Source of the DNA: Burkholderia sp. 4M9327F10
Lineage (GTDB): Bacteria; Pseudomonadota; Gammaproteobacteria; Burkholderiales; Burkholderiaceae
Assembly: GCF_005503145.1 (NCBI RefSeq)
Contig: NZ_SCNV01000039.1
Span: 1-64,000, forward strand
Reading direction: 5' to 3'
Length of the DNA: 64,000 nt
Shown: piece by piece, positions 35,820-45,529 of the stretch
Position numbering within the stretch: the stretch's first letter is position 1
Layout of the letters: each line of letters opens with the position of its first letter
The notes under the pieces: generated by a model
Databases searched by the model: none
The model's input: only the letters and a program-made list of their open reading frames with translations
Told to the model about the DNA's origin: nothing
Position numbers and translations under genes: made by a program

Positions 35820-37361
35820 TTATTCACCCGCCGCGCGAATGGGGATTGTTTTGCGTGCCTTGTTGATGCCCTTGCGTCCACCGAACAGGCTGGTTTCCGT
35901 GGTGCCGTCGGAACAGCCGTTGCCGAACGAGAAGCCGCACGATGCGCGCAGGTCGAAGGCATCTTCGGCATATTCGCGGTGAGCGGTCGGGATCACGAAT
36001 CGATCTTCGTAATTGGCAATCGCCAGATACCGATACATCTCGTCGACTTGCGCGCTGGTGAGATCGACTTCGCTGAGCAATTCGGGGCTCTCGCGACGTT
36101 CGACATGACGCTCGCGCATGAACGCCCGCATCGCCAGCATTCGCATGAGGGCAAGCCGAACCGGCGCTTCGCGGCCGGCTGTGAGCAGATTGGCCAGATA
36201 GCGCAGCGGGATGCGCAGCGAATCGACGTCGGGCAGCAAGCCCTTCATGCCAAGCCGACCGTCGTTGGTGGCCGAGTTGATGGGCGACAGCGGCGGGACG
36301 TACCAGACCATCGGCAAGGTGCGGTATTCGGGGTGAAGCGGGAAAGCGATCTTCCACTCCATCGCCATCTTGTACACCGGTGAATGGCGCGCCGCTTCGA
36401 GCCAGTTCTCCGGTACGCCGTCGCGAGCCGCCTGTTCACGCACGGCCGGGTCCTTCGGATCCAGGAAGATCGACAGTTGCGCTTCGTACAGATCCTGTGG
36501 GTCCTTGACCGATGCGGCTTCCTCGATCCGGTCGGCGTCGTACAGTAGAACGCCGAGATAGCGTATCCGGCCGACGCAGGTTTCCGAGCACACCGTCGGC
36601 TGGCCCGCCTCAATACGCGGATAGCAGAAAATGCACTTCTCCGACTTGCCACTTTGCCAGTTGTAATAGATCTTCTTGTAAGGACACCCGGACACGCACA
36701 TCCGCCAGCCGCGGCACTTGTCCTGGTCGATCAGAACGATGCCGTCTTCCTCCCGTTTGTAGATCGCGCCGGAGGGGCAGGAGGCCACGCACGCGGGATT
36801 CAGGCAGTGCTCGCAGAGTCGCGGCAGGTACATCATGAAGGTGTTCTCGAATTCCCCATAGATGTCGGTCTGCACCTGATCGAAGTTGTAGTCCAGCTTA
36901 CGCTTTTCGAACTCTCCGCCGAGAATTTCTTCCCAGTTCGGGCCCCACTGGATTTTCTCCAGACGTTCGCCGGTAATCAGCGAACGCGGTCGAGCGACCG
37001 GCCCGACCTTGACGTCGGGTGCATCGTGCAGATGCGCATAATCAAACGTGAACGGCTCGTAGTAGTCGTCGATCTCCGGCAGGTTCGGGTTGCCGAAAAT
37101 ATTGGCGAGCACCCGCCACTTGCTACCCGCACGAAGCTCGATCTTCCCATTCGACTTGCGTTTCCAGCCGCCGTTCCAGCGATCCTGGTTTTCCCAGTCC
37201 TTCGGATACCCGACGCCTGGTTTCGTTTCGACATTGTTGAACCACGCGTACTCCATTCCCTCGCGCGAGGTCCAGACGTTCTTGCAGGTGACGGAGCAGG
37301 TATGGCAACCGATGCATTTGTCCAGATTCATCACCATACCGATCTGCGCGCGGATTTTCAT
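35820..37361 (-). CDS. narH: Respiratory nitrate reductase beta subunit
   Basis: This 513-residue iron-sulfur protein begins MKIRAQIGMVMNLDKCIGCH, with clusters marked by CIGCHTCSVTCKNVW, CEHCLNPACVASCPSGA, CRGWRMCVSGCPYKKIYY and CIFCYPRIEAGQPTVCSETC. The Trp in CRGWRMC marks the [3Fe-4S] site. The length equals that of the usual NarH. Its start overlaps the narG stop by four bases. Confidence 0.96.
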   Translation of the reverse strand: MKIRAQIGMVMNLDKCIGCHTCSVTCKNVWTSREGMEYAWFNNVETKPGVGYPKDWENQDRWNGGWKRKSNGKIELRAGSKWRVLANIFGNPNLPEIDDYYEPFTFDYAHLHDAPDVKVGPVARPRSLITGERLEKIQWGPNWEEILGGEFEKRKLDYNFDQVQTDIYGEFENTFMMYLPRLCEHCLNPACVASCPSGAIYKREEDGIVLIDQDKCRGWRMCVSGCPYKKIYYNWQSGKSEKCIFCYPRIEAGQPTVCSETCVGRIRYLGVLLYDADRIEEAASVKDPQDLYEAQLSIFLDPKDPAVREQAARDGVPENWLEAARHSPVYKMAMEWKIAFPLHPEYRTLPMVWYVPPLSPINSATNDGRLGMKGLLPDVDSLRIPLRYLANLLTAGREAPVRLALMRMLAMRAFMRERHVERRESPELLSEVDLTSAQVDEMYRYLAIANYEDRFVIPTAHREYAEDAFDLRASCGFSFGNGCSDGTTETSLFGGRKGINKARKTIPIRAAGE

Positions 37362-40300
37362 GGTTTCTCTCCAGTCTCATCATCGGCCATCGCAAGTGTC
37401 GGCGCGCCATGGGCCAGTGTGTGCTGATGACGCGCGGCTTCAGCCGCCGACAGCACTGACGCCGGCGTCGACTCATCCTTCCAGTCGATTGTTTTCATTT
37501 TGCGGACGATCACAAATTCGTCGCGATTGGAGCCGACGGTGCCGTAATAGTTAAAACCGTAGGAGAGCTGCGCATAGCCACCGATCATGTGGGTTGGTTT
37601 CGGCATGACGCGCGTGACCGAATTGTGAATCCCACGGACCCCGGAGACTTCTGAGCCCGGTGTATTGATGATCTTTTCCTGCGCGTGATACATCATCACG
37701 GCACCTACCGGAATGCGCTGGCTGACCACGGCGCGCGCGGTCAGCGCACCGTTCAGATTGAACGCCTCGATCCAGTCGTTATCGACCACGCCAATCTTCC
37801 TGGCATCGATCTCGGAGATCCAGACGATCGGCCCGCCGCGCGACAGCGTCAGCATCAACAGGTTGTCGGTGTAGGTGCTATGAATGCCCCACTTCTGATG
37901 AGGGGTCAGGAAATTCAGCGCGATCTCCGCGTTTCCGTTTGAGTGGCTGCCGGCCATGCCGGTGGTGCTGCGCGTGTCGATCGGCGGCTTATAGACACAG
38001 AGCGACTCGCCAAAGTCGCGCATCCACGCGTGATCCTGATACAGCTGTTGGCGCCCGGACAGGGTGCGCCAGGGAATCAGCTCATGAACATTCGTGTAGC
38101 TTGCGCTATAGGACACATGTTCGGATTCGATCCCGCTCCAGGTCGGCGACGAAATGATCTTGCGCGGCTGCGCCTGAATATCCCGGAACCGGATTTTTTC
38201 GTCCTCGCGAGCGCGCGAGAGATGCGTATGATCGGTACCCGTGAGCGCCGACAACGCTTGCCATGCTTTAAGCGCGACGGTACCGTTGGTTTCCGGGGCC
38301 AGCGACAGGATCACTTCGGCTGCGTTGATCGCCGAAAGAATCTGTGGTCGCCCGTGCGAAACGCCCGCGTCAGCAACCGGATAATTCAATTCTCGAAGCT
38401 GTTCGATTTCCTCGCCGGTTTGCCAGGTAATGCCTTTGCCGCCGTTGCCGAGCGAGTCGAGCAGCGGTCCGAGCGAGGTAAACTTGCGCCAGGTATTGGG
38501 ATAGTCCCGTTCGACGACCGCAATGCTTCCCATCGTTTTTCCGGGAGCCGGATCGCATTCGTCGTGGCCCCAGTCGGCAATGCCGTCGGTCTGGGCGATT
38601 TCGCCGGCGCTGTCGTGTTGGAGCGGTGACATCACGATGTCGCGCTCCACGCCGAGATGGCCTTCGGCCAGTTCAGAGAACTTTTGCGCGATGCCTTTAT
38701 AGATTTCCCAGTCGCTTCTGGATTGCCACGCTGGGTCGACGGCCGCCGACAGCGGGTGGATGAACGGGTGCATGTCGGACGTGTTCATATCGTCCTTCTC
38801 ATACCAGGTGGCGGTCGGCAGCACGATGTCCGAATACAGGCAGGTGGTGGACATTCTGAAGTCGAGCGTGACGACGAGATCGAGCTTACCGTCGGGCGCT
38901 TTCTCGTGCCACTTCACCTCTTTGGGCAGGATGCCGGCGCTCGCACCCAGATCTTTTCCCTGCACGCCATGCTCGGCGCCGAGCAGATGTTTGAGGAAGT
39001 ATTCATGTCCCTTGCCCGACGACCCGAGCAGGTTCGAGCGCCAGACAAACAGGTTTCTCGGAAAATTTTCCGCTGCGTCGGGATCTCCGCACGACATCTC
39101 AAGCGAGCCATCCTTCAGACCCTTCGCAACATACGCGGCCGGGTCGGCGCCGACTGATGCCCGGCCGAGTTCGAGCGGATTGGTCCTGAACTGTGGCGCG
39201 GACGGCAACCAGCCCATCCGTTCGGCACGGACGTTGTAGTCGATCGGGCTGTCGGCGAACCCGCTGCCATCGACGAGCGGCGATAGCAGTTCGGTGACTT
39301 TCATCGTTTCGTAGCGCCATTGATCGGTATGCGCATAGAAAAACGACGTGCCGTTCATGACGCGCGCCGGCCTGTACCAATCAGTCGCGAATGCCAGCGG
39401 CAGCCAGCCAGTTTGCGGCCGGAGCTTTTCCTGGCCGACATAGTGAGACCAGCCGCCGCCTGATTTGCCGACGCAACCGCACATGACGAGCAGATTGATG
39501 ATTGAGCGATAGCTCATGTCCATATTGAACCAATGGTTCAAGCCCGCGCCGACGATCACCATCGACTTGCCTTCGGTCTTCTGGGCGTTATCGGCGAATT
39601 CGCGTGCAACAGCGATGACTTCATGCCGTTTGACGCCGGTAATCTTCTCCTGCCACGCGGGCGTGTACGGTACGTCATCGTCGAAACTGGCCGCGACGTT
39701 CGGGCCGCCGAGTCCCTGATCCACGCCATAGTTGGCAACGAACAGATCGTAGACTGTGGCAACCAGAATTTCACCGGAGCGGGTGGCGATCTTGCGTACG
39801 CCGATGCGCCGCGGCAATACGCTGGCATGACCGGTATGCGTGAAGTGAGTATGTTCGACGTTGCCGAAATAGGGGAAGGCGACGTCGATCGTCTCGTCGT
39901 GCTTCTCCACGAACGACATGGCCGGTCGGATCGGATTGCCGTGGACATCCTCTTCTTTCAGATTCCATTTGCCGGCGTCGCCACCTTGCTTTTGTCCCCA
40001 GCGAAAGCCGATCGATCCGATTGGCGTGACAAGCTTGCCGCTCAATTCGTCGAACGCCACCGTTTTCCAGGCGGCGTTGTTCCCCTGGCCGGACACATCA
40101 TCGAGCTCGTCCGCTCTCAGGAGTCGTTCGGGCACATAGTGTTCGCCCTGTTTGACGATACGCACGAGCAGCGGCATGTCGGTATAACGCCGGCAGTAGT
40201 CGGAGAAATACGCGCTCTTGCCGGCGACGTGAAACTCCTTCAGCACGACGTGACCCATCGCGAGACCGAGCGCCGCATCCGTGCCCTGCTTGGGGTGCAG

Positions 40301-41182
40301 CCAGATGTCGCCGAACTTCGCCCCCTCGGCATAATCGGGAAAGATTGATACGACCTTGGCGCCGCGATAACGTACCTCGGTCATGAAGTGCGCATCCGGG
40401 GTGCGCGTTTGCGGCACGTTGGACCCCCACAACATAATGAAAGTGGAGTTGTACCAGTCGGCCGATTCCGGAACGTCGGTCTGTTCGCCCCACGTCTGCG
40501 GCGAGGCTGGCGGCAGATCGCAGTACCAGTCATAAAAGCTCAGACTGACGCCCCCGATCAATGACAGATAGCGACTGCCTGCCGCATAGGACACCATCGA
40601 CATGGCGGGTATGGGTGAGAACCCGATGATCCGGTCCGGGCCATGTCGTTTGATGGTATGAATGTTTGCGGCCGCAATCATCTCGTTTACCTCATTCCAG
40701 CTTGAGCGAACGAAGCCACCTAGTCCGCGGCGACGCGTATACGAGGCGCGGGCTTCCTGATCATTTACGATCGCGCTCCACGCTTCCACCGGCGCGAGCG
40801 TCAGGCGCTTTTCGCGCCACTGTCTGAGCAGTGCACTGCGAATCAGCGGATATTTAAGGCGATTTGCGCTGTAGAGATACCAGGAATAGGACGCTCCGCG
40901 AGCACAGCCACGCGGTTCGTGATTCGGCATATCCGGACGGGTGCGAGGGTAATCGGTCTGCTGGGTTTCCCAGGTGACGATGCCGCTTTTGACATAGATC
41001 TTCCACGAACAGGAACCTGTGCAGTTGACGCCGTGGGTCGAGCGCGCGATCTTGTCATGCTGCCACCGTTGCCGGTAGGCGTCCTCCCATCCACGGTCTT
41101 CATGGGTTGTCATCCCATGGCCTTCGGAGAACGTTGGCCTCGATGTGGAGAAGTATTTCAGGCGATCGATAAAGTGGCTCAT
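37358..41182 (-). CDS. narG: Respiratory nitrate reductase alpha subunit
   Basis: This 1274-residue molybdoenzyme reduces nitrate to nitrite on the cytoplasmic side. The N-terminus contains the FS0 cluster ligands HGVNCTGSCSWKIYVKSG, with the His as first ligand. The next blocks, TQQTDYPRTRPDMPNHEPRG and CARGASYSWYLYS, are standard NarG, as is YYGTVGSNRDEFVIVRKM near the C-terminus. The frame is full length. No clear FNR box was seen directly upstream. Confidence 0.96.
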   Translation of the reverse strand: MSHFIDRLKYFSTSRPTFSEGHGMTTHEDRGWEDAYRQRWQHDKIARSTHGVNCTGSCSWKIYVKSGIVTWETQQTDYPRTRPDMPNHEPRGCARGASYSWYLYSANRLKYPLIRSALLRQWREKRLTLAPVEAWSAIVNDQEARASYTRRRGLGGFVRSSWNEVNEMIAAANIHTIKRHGPDRIIGFSPIPAMSMVSYAAGSRYLSLIGGVSLSFYDWYCDLPPASPQTWGEQTDVPESADWYNSTFIMLWGSNVPQTRTPDAHFMTEVRYRGAKVVSIFPDYAEGAKFGDIWLHPKQGTDAALGLAMGHVVLKEFHVAGKSAYFSDYCRRYTDMPLLVRIVKQGEHYVPERLLRADELDDVSGQGNNAAWKTVAFDELSGKLVTPIGSIGFRWGQKQGGDAGKWNLKEEDVHGNPIRPAMSFVEKHDETIDVAFPYFGNVEHTHFTHTGHASVLPRRIGVRKIATRSGEILVATVYDLFVANYGVDQGLGGPNVAASFDDDVPYTPAWQEKITGVKRHEVIAVAREFADNAQKTEGKSMVIVGAGLNHWFNMDMSYRSIINLLVMCGCVGKSGGGWSHYVGQEKLRPQTGWLPLAFATDWYRPARVMNGTSFFYAHTDQWRYETMKVTELLSPLVDGSGFADSPIDYNVRAERMGWLPSAPQFRTNPLELGRASVGADPAAYVAKGLKDGSLEMSCGDPDAAENFPRNLFVWRSNLLGSSGKGHEYFLKHLLGAEHGVQGKDLGASAGILPKEVKWHEKAPDGKLDLVVTLDFRMSTTCLYSDIVLPTATWYEKDDMNTSDMHPFIHPLSAAVDPAWQSRSDWEIYKGIAQKFSELAEGHLGVERDIVMSPLQHDSAGEIAQTDGIADWGHDECDPAPGKTMGSIAVVERDYPNTWRKFTSLGPLLDSLGNGGKGITWQTGEEIEQLRELNYPVADAGVSHGRPQILSAINAAEVILSLAPETNGTVALKAWQALSALTGTDHTHLSRAREDEKIRFRDIQAQPRKIISSPTWSGIESEHVSYSASYTNVHELIPWRTLSGRQQLYQDHAWMRDFGESLCVYKPPIDTRSTTGMAGSHSNGNAEIALNFLTPHQKWGIHSTYTDNLLMLTLSRGGPIVWISEIDARKIGVVDNDWIEAFNLNGALTARAVVSQRIPVGAVMMYHAQEKIINTPGSEVSGVRGIHNSVTRVMPKPTHMIGGYAQLSYGFNYYGTVGSNRDEFVIVRKMKTIDWKDESTPASVLSAAEAARHQHTLAHGAPTLAMADDETGEKP

Positions 41183-41511
41183 CTGATCGACTCCATGGCA
41201 CTCGGTGCTCGAAGTCTACGCGTGTCGTCCAATATTGTGGGCATTTTGAGTTTCTCCATGACGCTGCCGGTAAATTCCATTCCGGAAAACCGGCGACCAG
41301 AGCCTGATGGTTTCTGGCGCGGGTAATTACAGTTCTTGCGGACGCTCGCAGGCGCGATCTTCACGCGCTTCGCATAAACATAGACAGCCGTATTCGCGGA
41401 GCCACGATGCCGGAGCAAGCTCAACGCTAGCGCTGAGTCCCCGCTATGAAACTGTTGGTTGGCAATTCCGTAGGTACCATATCTGCCTCGTGGTCGAACG
41501 TCATGAACCCG
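41183..41511. other. Upstream region of narG, no gene recognised
   Basis: The 329 bases between narG and the NnrS-type gene hold only short frames without resemblance to known families. No good TTGAT-N4-ATCAA site was found, so control of nar transcription here is not explained by eye. Confidence 0.5.
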
Positions 41512-42714
41512 TCAGCCCGCTTTACCATCGATACGGGACATCGTCAGATAGGGCGCGTATTTGATGAGGTAAGCAATCAATGCGGCAGACCAACACATGC
41601 CTGCTATGTCGACCCAGACTACTGTGGTGCCGCTGGCAAACCAGGGGCCGAAAACGCGTACGATTGCCGCGACGATCATCAGGCAGTAACTCGCTATCTC
41701 GGATCGTCCTGCAACGAGCGGGCGCCCGGTGTGTCCAAGCGCGGTGCGGGTAATCATCGCGATAATGGCGCACCCTATCGCTCCGATCGTCAGGGCGTGA
41801 ATCGCGAGCGAATGCGGGACGGCGCCTGCGGCCGCCAGGGCAAGCAACGCAAAGCCGATCGGAATCCACGCATAGGCGACATGCAGAATCCAGAGAATCG
41901 GCCGGGGCCCTACTCGCCACGAATGCCATCCAGCGATTCTGATCCCATGGACGGTCGCGGCGGCGCAGGCGCATGCCACGATGAACCACGGCGCGGCATC
42001 GGTTGCATCCGCAAAAAATGCCAATATGACGGTCGGCACCGCGAGCCTCTCGATTACTTTCCAGCGTGTCATCCGAAATCCGGGAATAGCGTTTGTGGTA
42101 AACATCGGCACCACGCGGCCCGAAATGACGGTGACGAACATCACCACAAGCCCGATCGCTGCGTAAGACGTCCGTATTGAAAGGTCGGGACGCTCCTGCC
42201 ATGCCCACCAATGAAAACAGATATTCAACGCACCAAATATTCCGAGTGCGACGGGAAGGAAAATGTTGTGGCGATTGCGTGCCGCGATCAGCACCCGCAA
42301 GAGCACAATGGCGACAACCGGAAGGAAGGCGCAATCGACAATAGCTGCGATGGGTTCTGGGCCGGACCAGACCAGCACGCGTCCCGCCAGCCACAGAAGC
42401 CATAGTCCCGCGAGCGGTGCGCCTCGTGGCGTTTCGAGCGTCGTCCAGGCGCGCACGGCAGTGAGCAGAAACCCCACCACGATCGCGGCGACGAAGCCGA
42501 AGATCATTTCGTGGGCGTGCCAGAGCACACCATTCATGGCAGGCGAGGAGCCTGCGACCGGGTGGCCACGCAGCACGATCAGCCAGAGCGCTATTGCAAT
42601 AACGCCAAAAAGTGCACCCCCCAGATAGAACGGCCGGAAGCCCAAGCGCAGAACGGGAAGACCCCGTTCTGCTGTTGGTCGCGGTTCCGCGACAGGTTCT
42701 GTAATCCTCAACAT
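41512..42714 (-). CDS. nnrS: NnrS family heme- and copper-containing membrane protein
   Basis: This 400-residue protein has about 12 membrane helices. NnrS signatures are seen in LRLGFRPFYLGGALFGVIAI, GVLWHAHEMIFGFVAAIVVG, SGRVVPMFTTNAIPG and ALGHTGRPL. The family protects cells against nitrosative stress produced by nitrate and nitrite respiration. The start at MLRITEPV has a GGAG site; the longer frame reaching 42864 would run into the FNR box. Confidence 0.9.
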   Translation of the reverse strand: MLRITEPVAEPRPTAERGLPVLRLGFRPFYLGGALFGVIAIALWLIVLRGHPVAGSSPAMNGVLWHAHEMIFGFVAAIVVGFLLTAVRAWTTLETPRGAPLAGLWLLWLAGRVLVWSGPEPIAAIVDCAFLPVVAIVLLRVLIAARNRHNIFLPVALGIFGALNICFHWWAWQERPDLSIRTSYAAIGLVVMFVTVISGRVVPMFTTNAIPGFRMTRWKVIERLAVPTVILAFFADATDAAPWFIVACACAAATVHGIRIAGWHSWRVGPRPILWILHVAYAWIPIGFALLALAAAGAVPHSLAIHALTIGAIGCAIIAMITRTALGHTGRPLVAGRSEIASYCLMIVAAIVRVFGPWFASGTTVVWVDIAGMCWSAALIAYLIKYAPYLTMSRIDGKAG

Positions 42715-42850
42715 GGTCTCCAAAATATGCACCTCTGAGGAACCGCAACGTGCCTTCACAAGTGGCAGACAGTTCCGAGGTTGAATCGTGCAACCTGCGC
42801 CATCCTCCCAACCCATCGTAGTATGAGAAGCCATAAATGGCATGGTCCAA

Positions 42851-42864
42851 TTGACGCAGATCAA
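42851..42864. promoter_or_regulatory. FNR box upstream of nnrS
   Basis: TTGACGCAGATCAA has TTGAC and ATCAA half-sites around a four-base spacer. It lies 137 bp before the nnrS start and could also serve the divergent frame at 43006. Confidence 0.7.
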
Positions 42865-43005
42865 TGACTCAGTTAACGCGCCCGCTCGATCTGGATTGCA
42901 ACGAAATCCATCTGAAATATACGCGCATTTAATGATAGATCACGTTATGATATACAACAAATAGCAACAGATCATTGGAAGTCTGCGAGCGCAGGAGAGA
43001 TTTCC

Positions 43006-43350
43006 TTGGCATTTGCATTCGCTCTGGGTACGGGTGTTCTCTGTCGGAAGGCTGGCGACGATGCGGCTGTCCTTACCCGGGCGATGCGCACGGTCGAACC
43101 GGATGCAAAGATCGACGTCGACGTCGATGCGAGAGCCGTAAAAGTTGACTCATGGCTGTTTGCCGAAGAGTTTCTGGTGGCGTTCGTTTGCGCCGGAAAC
43201 GACGTTAAGCATCGTTGGTCGGACATTCGAGCGACTTCTCCGCCCAGACAACGGACCTTCGATTTAGTCGATTGCAACCGTTCGCAAATAGAGAATGCTT
43301 GTTCAATGGAGGCTGGGCGGCAGCGTTCCGAGTTGATGGAAGACACTTAG
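43006..43350 (+). pseudogene. Degenerate HMA-type metal-chaperone-like frame
   Basis: The segment VLTRAMRTVEPDAKIDVDVD, then ARAVKVDSWLFAEEFLVAF, follows the alpha-beta-beta-alpha order of heavy-metal-associated domains (compare TRAVQAVDP...VDVDLA...VKIDS). The N-terminal CxxC copper site expected before it is missing; GVLCRKAGDD stands in its place. The C-terminal 45 residues look unrelated. A TTG start after GCAGGAGAG is possible. The frame overlaps the end of the gene on the opposite strand, so it is probably a decayed chaperone gene. Confidence 0.4.
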
Positions 43351-43743
43351 CCAGTCCTCGAGATGCCAGGTTTTCGCTATACGTTCGTCGCGGAACTCGT
43401 GAAAGGAGTGAATCGCAAACTCGATTGGCTTGGATGTCGCTGCGATGCCCATCAGAGACCCAGACTGCGTTCCCCTGACTTTTGCCCGCACGCCAACCAT
43501 GTTCCCGTGGATCAATACATCCAGGATCTGAATGTCCATGTCCGGCAGCGCAGAAGCTAAGTCAACAAATACTGGAATCATCTGGTCTGGCCCCCCCGCC
43601 GGCCCGAAAGACGCGGGCACGTATTGCCAGTCGGGCGTAACAACCGTCCGCAGAAGCGCGACGTCTTTTTGAGCGTGCGCGTGGTAAAAGCGGCCAATGA
43701 TCCGCTGCGCAAGATCGCGGGTTACTTCGTTCGCTTGGACCAT
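43303..43743 (-). CDS. SnoaL-like (NTF2 fold) protein
   Basis: This 146-residue protein starts MVQANEVTRDLAQRIIGRFY and has the cone-shaped NTF2 fold pattern of SnoaL ester cyclases (LLRTVVTPDWQYVPASFGPAG, VDLASALPDMDIQILDVLIH, AIHSFHEFRDERIAKTWHLE). Many members have no known substrate. A GAGAGGTGA site precedes the ATG. It follows the membrane protein gene at 43748 by four bases, so they share a transcript. Confidence 0.8.
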   Translation of the reverse strand: MVQANEVTRDLAQRIIGRFYHAHAQKDVALLRTVVTPDWQYVPASFGPAGGPDQMIPVFVDLASALPDMDIQILDVLIHGNMVGVRAKVRGTQSGSLMGIAATSKPIEFAIHSFHEFRDERIAKTWHLEDWLSVFHQLGTLPPSLH

Positions 43744-43747
43744 GGCA

Positions 43748-44128
43748 TCACCTCTCACCGACAGGAGACGACACGCCCGGTCTAGAGGGCGTGCGGCAAG
43801 GCAAAATCGAAGACGAGGATGCCAAGGGAACGCCCACCCCAGCCAGGACATTTGTAATTCGATGATCGAGATCGTGATGCCGCCCCAACCAGGCTCCCAG
43901 GAGGAAAGCCACTTCGACAATGATCTGGAGTGCGACGAACACGAGCATGAGCAGATACTCATAGCCCATAAACTTGTAGTTTGAGAAATTCATCCCATAG
44001 TCGAAAACCCACCTGCCGACACGATGGGTTTCATAGGCGAATAAAAGAAACGGGAACAGATAACTGGCAACATACGTCGGTATCGTTGCGTGCCGCAGTT
44101 CCAGACGAAAGTGGTGCATGGTTTGCAT
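43748..44128 (-). CDS. Small membrane protein, copy A (C-terminus frameshifted)
   Basis: This 126-residue protein begins MQTMHHFRLELRHATIPTYV and has two to three hydrophobic segments (YVASYLFPFLLFAY, YLLMLVFVALQIIVEVAFLLG). It is a paralogue of the gene at 45530-45877. After LAGVGVPL the frame runs into SSSSILPCRTP..., but one frame over the DNA reads GILVFDFALPHAL then TAG (43782-43784). That matches the end of the paralogue (VVIGFDLALQYAL). A single-base loss therefore replaced the last helix. The family has no known function. Confidence 0.75.
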   Translation of the reverse strand: MQTMHHFRLELRHATIPTYVASYLFPFLLFAYETHRVGRWVFDYGMNFSNYKFMGYEYLLMLVFVALQIIVEVAFLLGAWLGRHHDLDHRITNVLAGVGVPLASSSSILPCRTPSRPGVSSPVGER

Positions 44129-44306
44129 ATCGCCTCCCTTCTCGGCGGCAGGCGTCCTCACAACCTGTCACACCCGGAACGATCTGACGGGCGGTCAAAC
44201 ATTCCCTGAATGTCGCTCGCAGAATGCGCTCGTGCCGGGCTGAACTGACGATCACCGGATGAAGGGCACTTACCGTCTAGCATGAGCACGCAACAACGCT
44301 GCCGCA

Positions 44307-44320
44307 TTGACGCAGATCAA
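44307..44320. promoter_or_regulatory. FNR box upstream of membrane protein copy A
   Basis: TTGACGCAGATCAA lies between the first hemerythrin gene and membrane protein copy A, about 180 bp before the latter's start. It is identical to the nnrS box. Confidence 0.65.
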
Positions 44321-44332
44321 CATTTGCATTTC

Positions 44333-44908
44333 CTAAGGTTCCCGGATGGCCTTGACGATCATTGCAAAGAGGCGGCCGAGATCTGCCTCGACCATGACGC
44401 CGGCGAACGGATCGCGGTTTGTGCCAAACGCCTCGTCCAGCTCGTTCCAGTCTTCCTCCGTCAGCCACTGACGCGCGGCAGGCAGAATGACCTCTTCTTC
44501 CTGGCGTCTGTGATTTGCGGAGAACGCGGCGTATTCTTCGACCATCTCACGCAACACCGGGAGCGCGGACTCGCCAACCAGCTGGTATCGGGTCAACGCA
44601 TGTTCGATGTTTCGTATTCGAGCCTTGCCCTGAGCGTGCTGTTCCTCTAACTCGTCGATGGTTTTGTCGAGGTCGTCGGCATGGTGGCGCAAGCGCGCGA
44701 ACAGATAGCGCTCTTCTTTGGGATGATGTAGCTGCTCCGGATATTCGCTAATGTAAAACAGCATGGACCGAAACATCATCGGTCTGGGCACGTCTGCGCC
44801 GGCACCGAGCAGTTTGACAAAACGTTGCATGCCGGTGACGACCATCGATAGCTGCTGGTGTTCCCTAATGATGACCCGTACGGCTTTTCTCGCTACCGGC
44901 GTTTGCAT
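44333..44908 (-). CDS. Hemerythrin-like protein 1
   Basis: This 191-residue helical protein carries the hemerythrin HHE pattern: IIREHQQLSMV, LHHPKEERYLFARL, IDELEEQHAQG and FSANHRRQEEEVILPAARQ provide the His and Glu ligands for a di-iron site. Such proteins bind oxygen or nitric oxide, or act in iron and oxygen sensing. It is closely related to the protein at 46000-46581. The start at MQTPVARKA follows an AAGGGG site. Confidence 0.88.
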   Translation of the reverse strand: MQTPVARKAVRVIIREHQQLSMVVTGMQRFVKLLGAGADVPRPMMFRSMLFYISEYPEQLHHPKEERYLFARLRHHADDLDKTIDELEEQHAQGKARIRNIEHALTRYQLVGESALPVLREMVEEYAAFSANHRRQEEEVILPAARQWLTEEDWNELDEAFGTNRDPFAGVMVEADLGRLFAMIVKAIREP

Positions 44909-45000
44909 ATCGAACCCCTTACCCGTCGACACGGCGTGTTCAGCCTGCGATCGCCTGAGTCCCGTGTATCAAAAGTATGGAGGGCACAACGGGTAACCCT

Positions 45001-45014
45001 ATGACCTGCATCAA
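45001..45014. promoter_or_regulatory. FNR-like box upstream of hemerythrin 1
   Basis: ATGACCTGCATCAA differs from the consensus at the first base only of TTGAC-N4-ATCAA. It is 93 bp before the start codon, a good distance for activation. Confidence 0.5.
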
Positions 45015-45096
45015 GGATTCAGGTCAACTCTCGGCCTCAAAGCGGTGTGAGGATGCTTCTGGCAATAGCAGATGTTGCCCCGCATGACCGCGCCGG

Positions 45097-45294
45097 CTAA
45101 AAAATGCCGTTGAGTCTCCTTGGGCAGACAGACAGCATAACCGGCGAGTGCGTGTAACCCGCATTGGGCGACGGCGCGGGGCGCGAAAAATCCGGCCCGG
45201 CTACGCAACTCGTCAGGTTCGCCAGCACGATCGGCAAGACCGCGTACCTTCGCATTCGGCCGGCGCGAACGAAAGCTATCGGCGGCCTACTCAT
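45097..45294 (-). pseudogene. Outer-membrane efflux factor (NodT family), N-terminal fragment
   Basis: The frame starting at 45294 reads MRRYAVLPIVLANLTSCVAG then PDFSRPAPSPNAGYT, the signal sequence and lipidation region of NodT-type efflux lipoproteins. Homology ends after GYTHSP and the frame stops soon after. The start codon overlaps the stop of the MacB-like fragment, as in intact macAB-nodT operons. Confidence 0.6.
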
Positions 45295-45373
45295 AGCGCA
45301 ATGCCGCGATCGGATCGAATCGGGAAGCGTTCCTCGCCGGGTGACAGCCAAAAAAGATGCCTACAGTAGCCAT
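45287..45373 (-). pseudogene. MacB-type ABC permease, C-terminal fragment
   Basis: The last 28 codons read MATVGIFFGCHPARNASRFD then PIAALRYE and stop. This is the conserved end of MacB/FtsX-type permeases (FFGxxPARxAxxxDPIxALRYE). Nothing of the rest of the gene is visible upstream. Confidence 0.65.
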
Positions 45374-45529
45374 GACGTCGAACAGCCTGCGCGCCCTGTC
45401 GACGGAGCATGGTTGCCGAAGCGCGCTCTTGAAGAGGTTACGCAAGAGAGAGGCGCTCTCACCTCGTAATATCCGGATGGTGACGCTCGCGATTTCGCCC
45501 GGCGGCTAGCTAGCCCCGCAGAACTTGCG

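Noticed and set aside
41183..41511. A search for an FNR box in front of narG
   Set aside because: No sequence close to TTGAT-N4-ATCAA was found, so none is annotated even though one would be expected.
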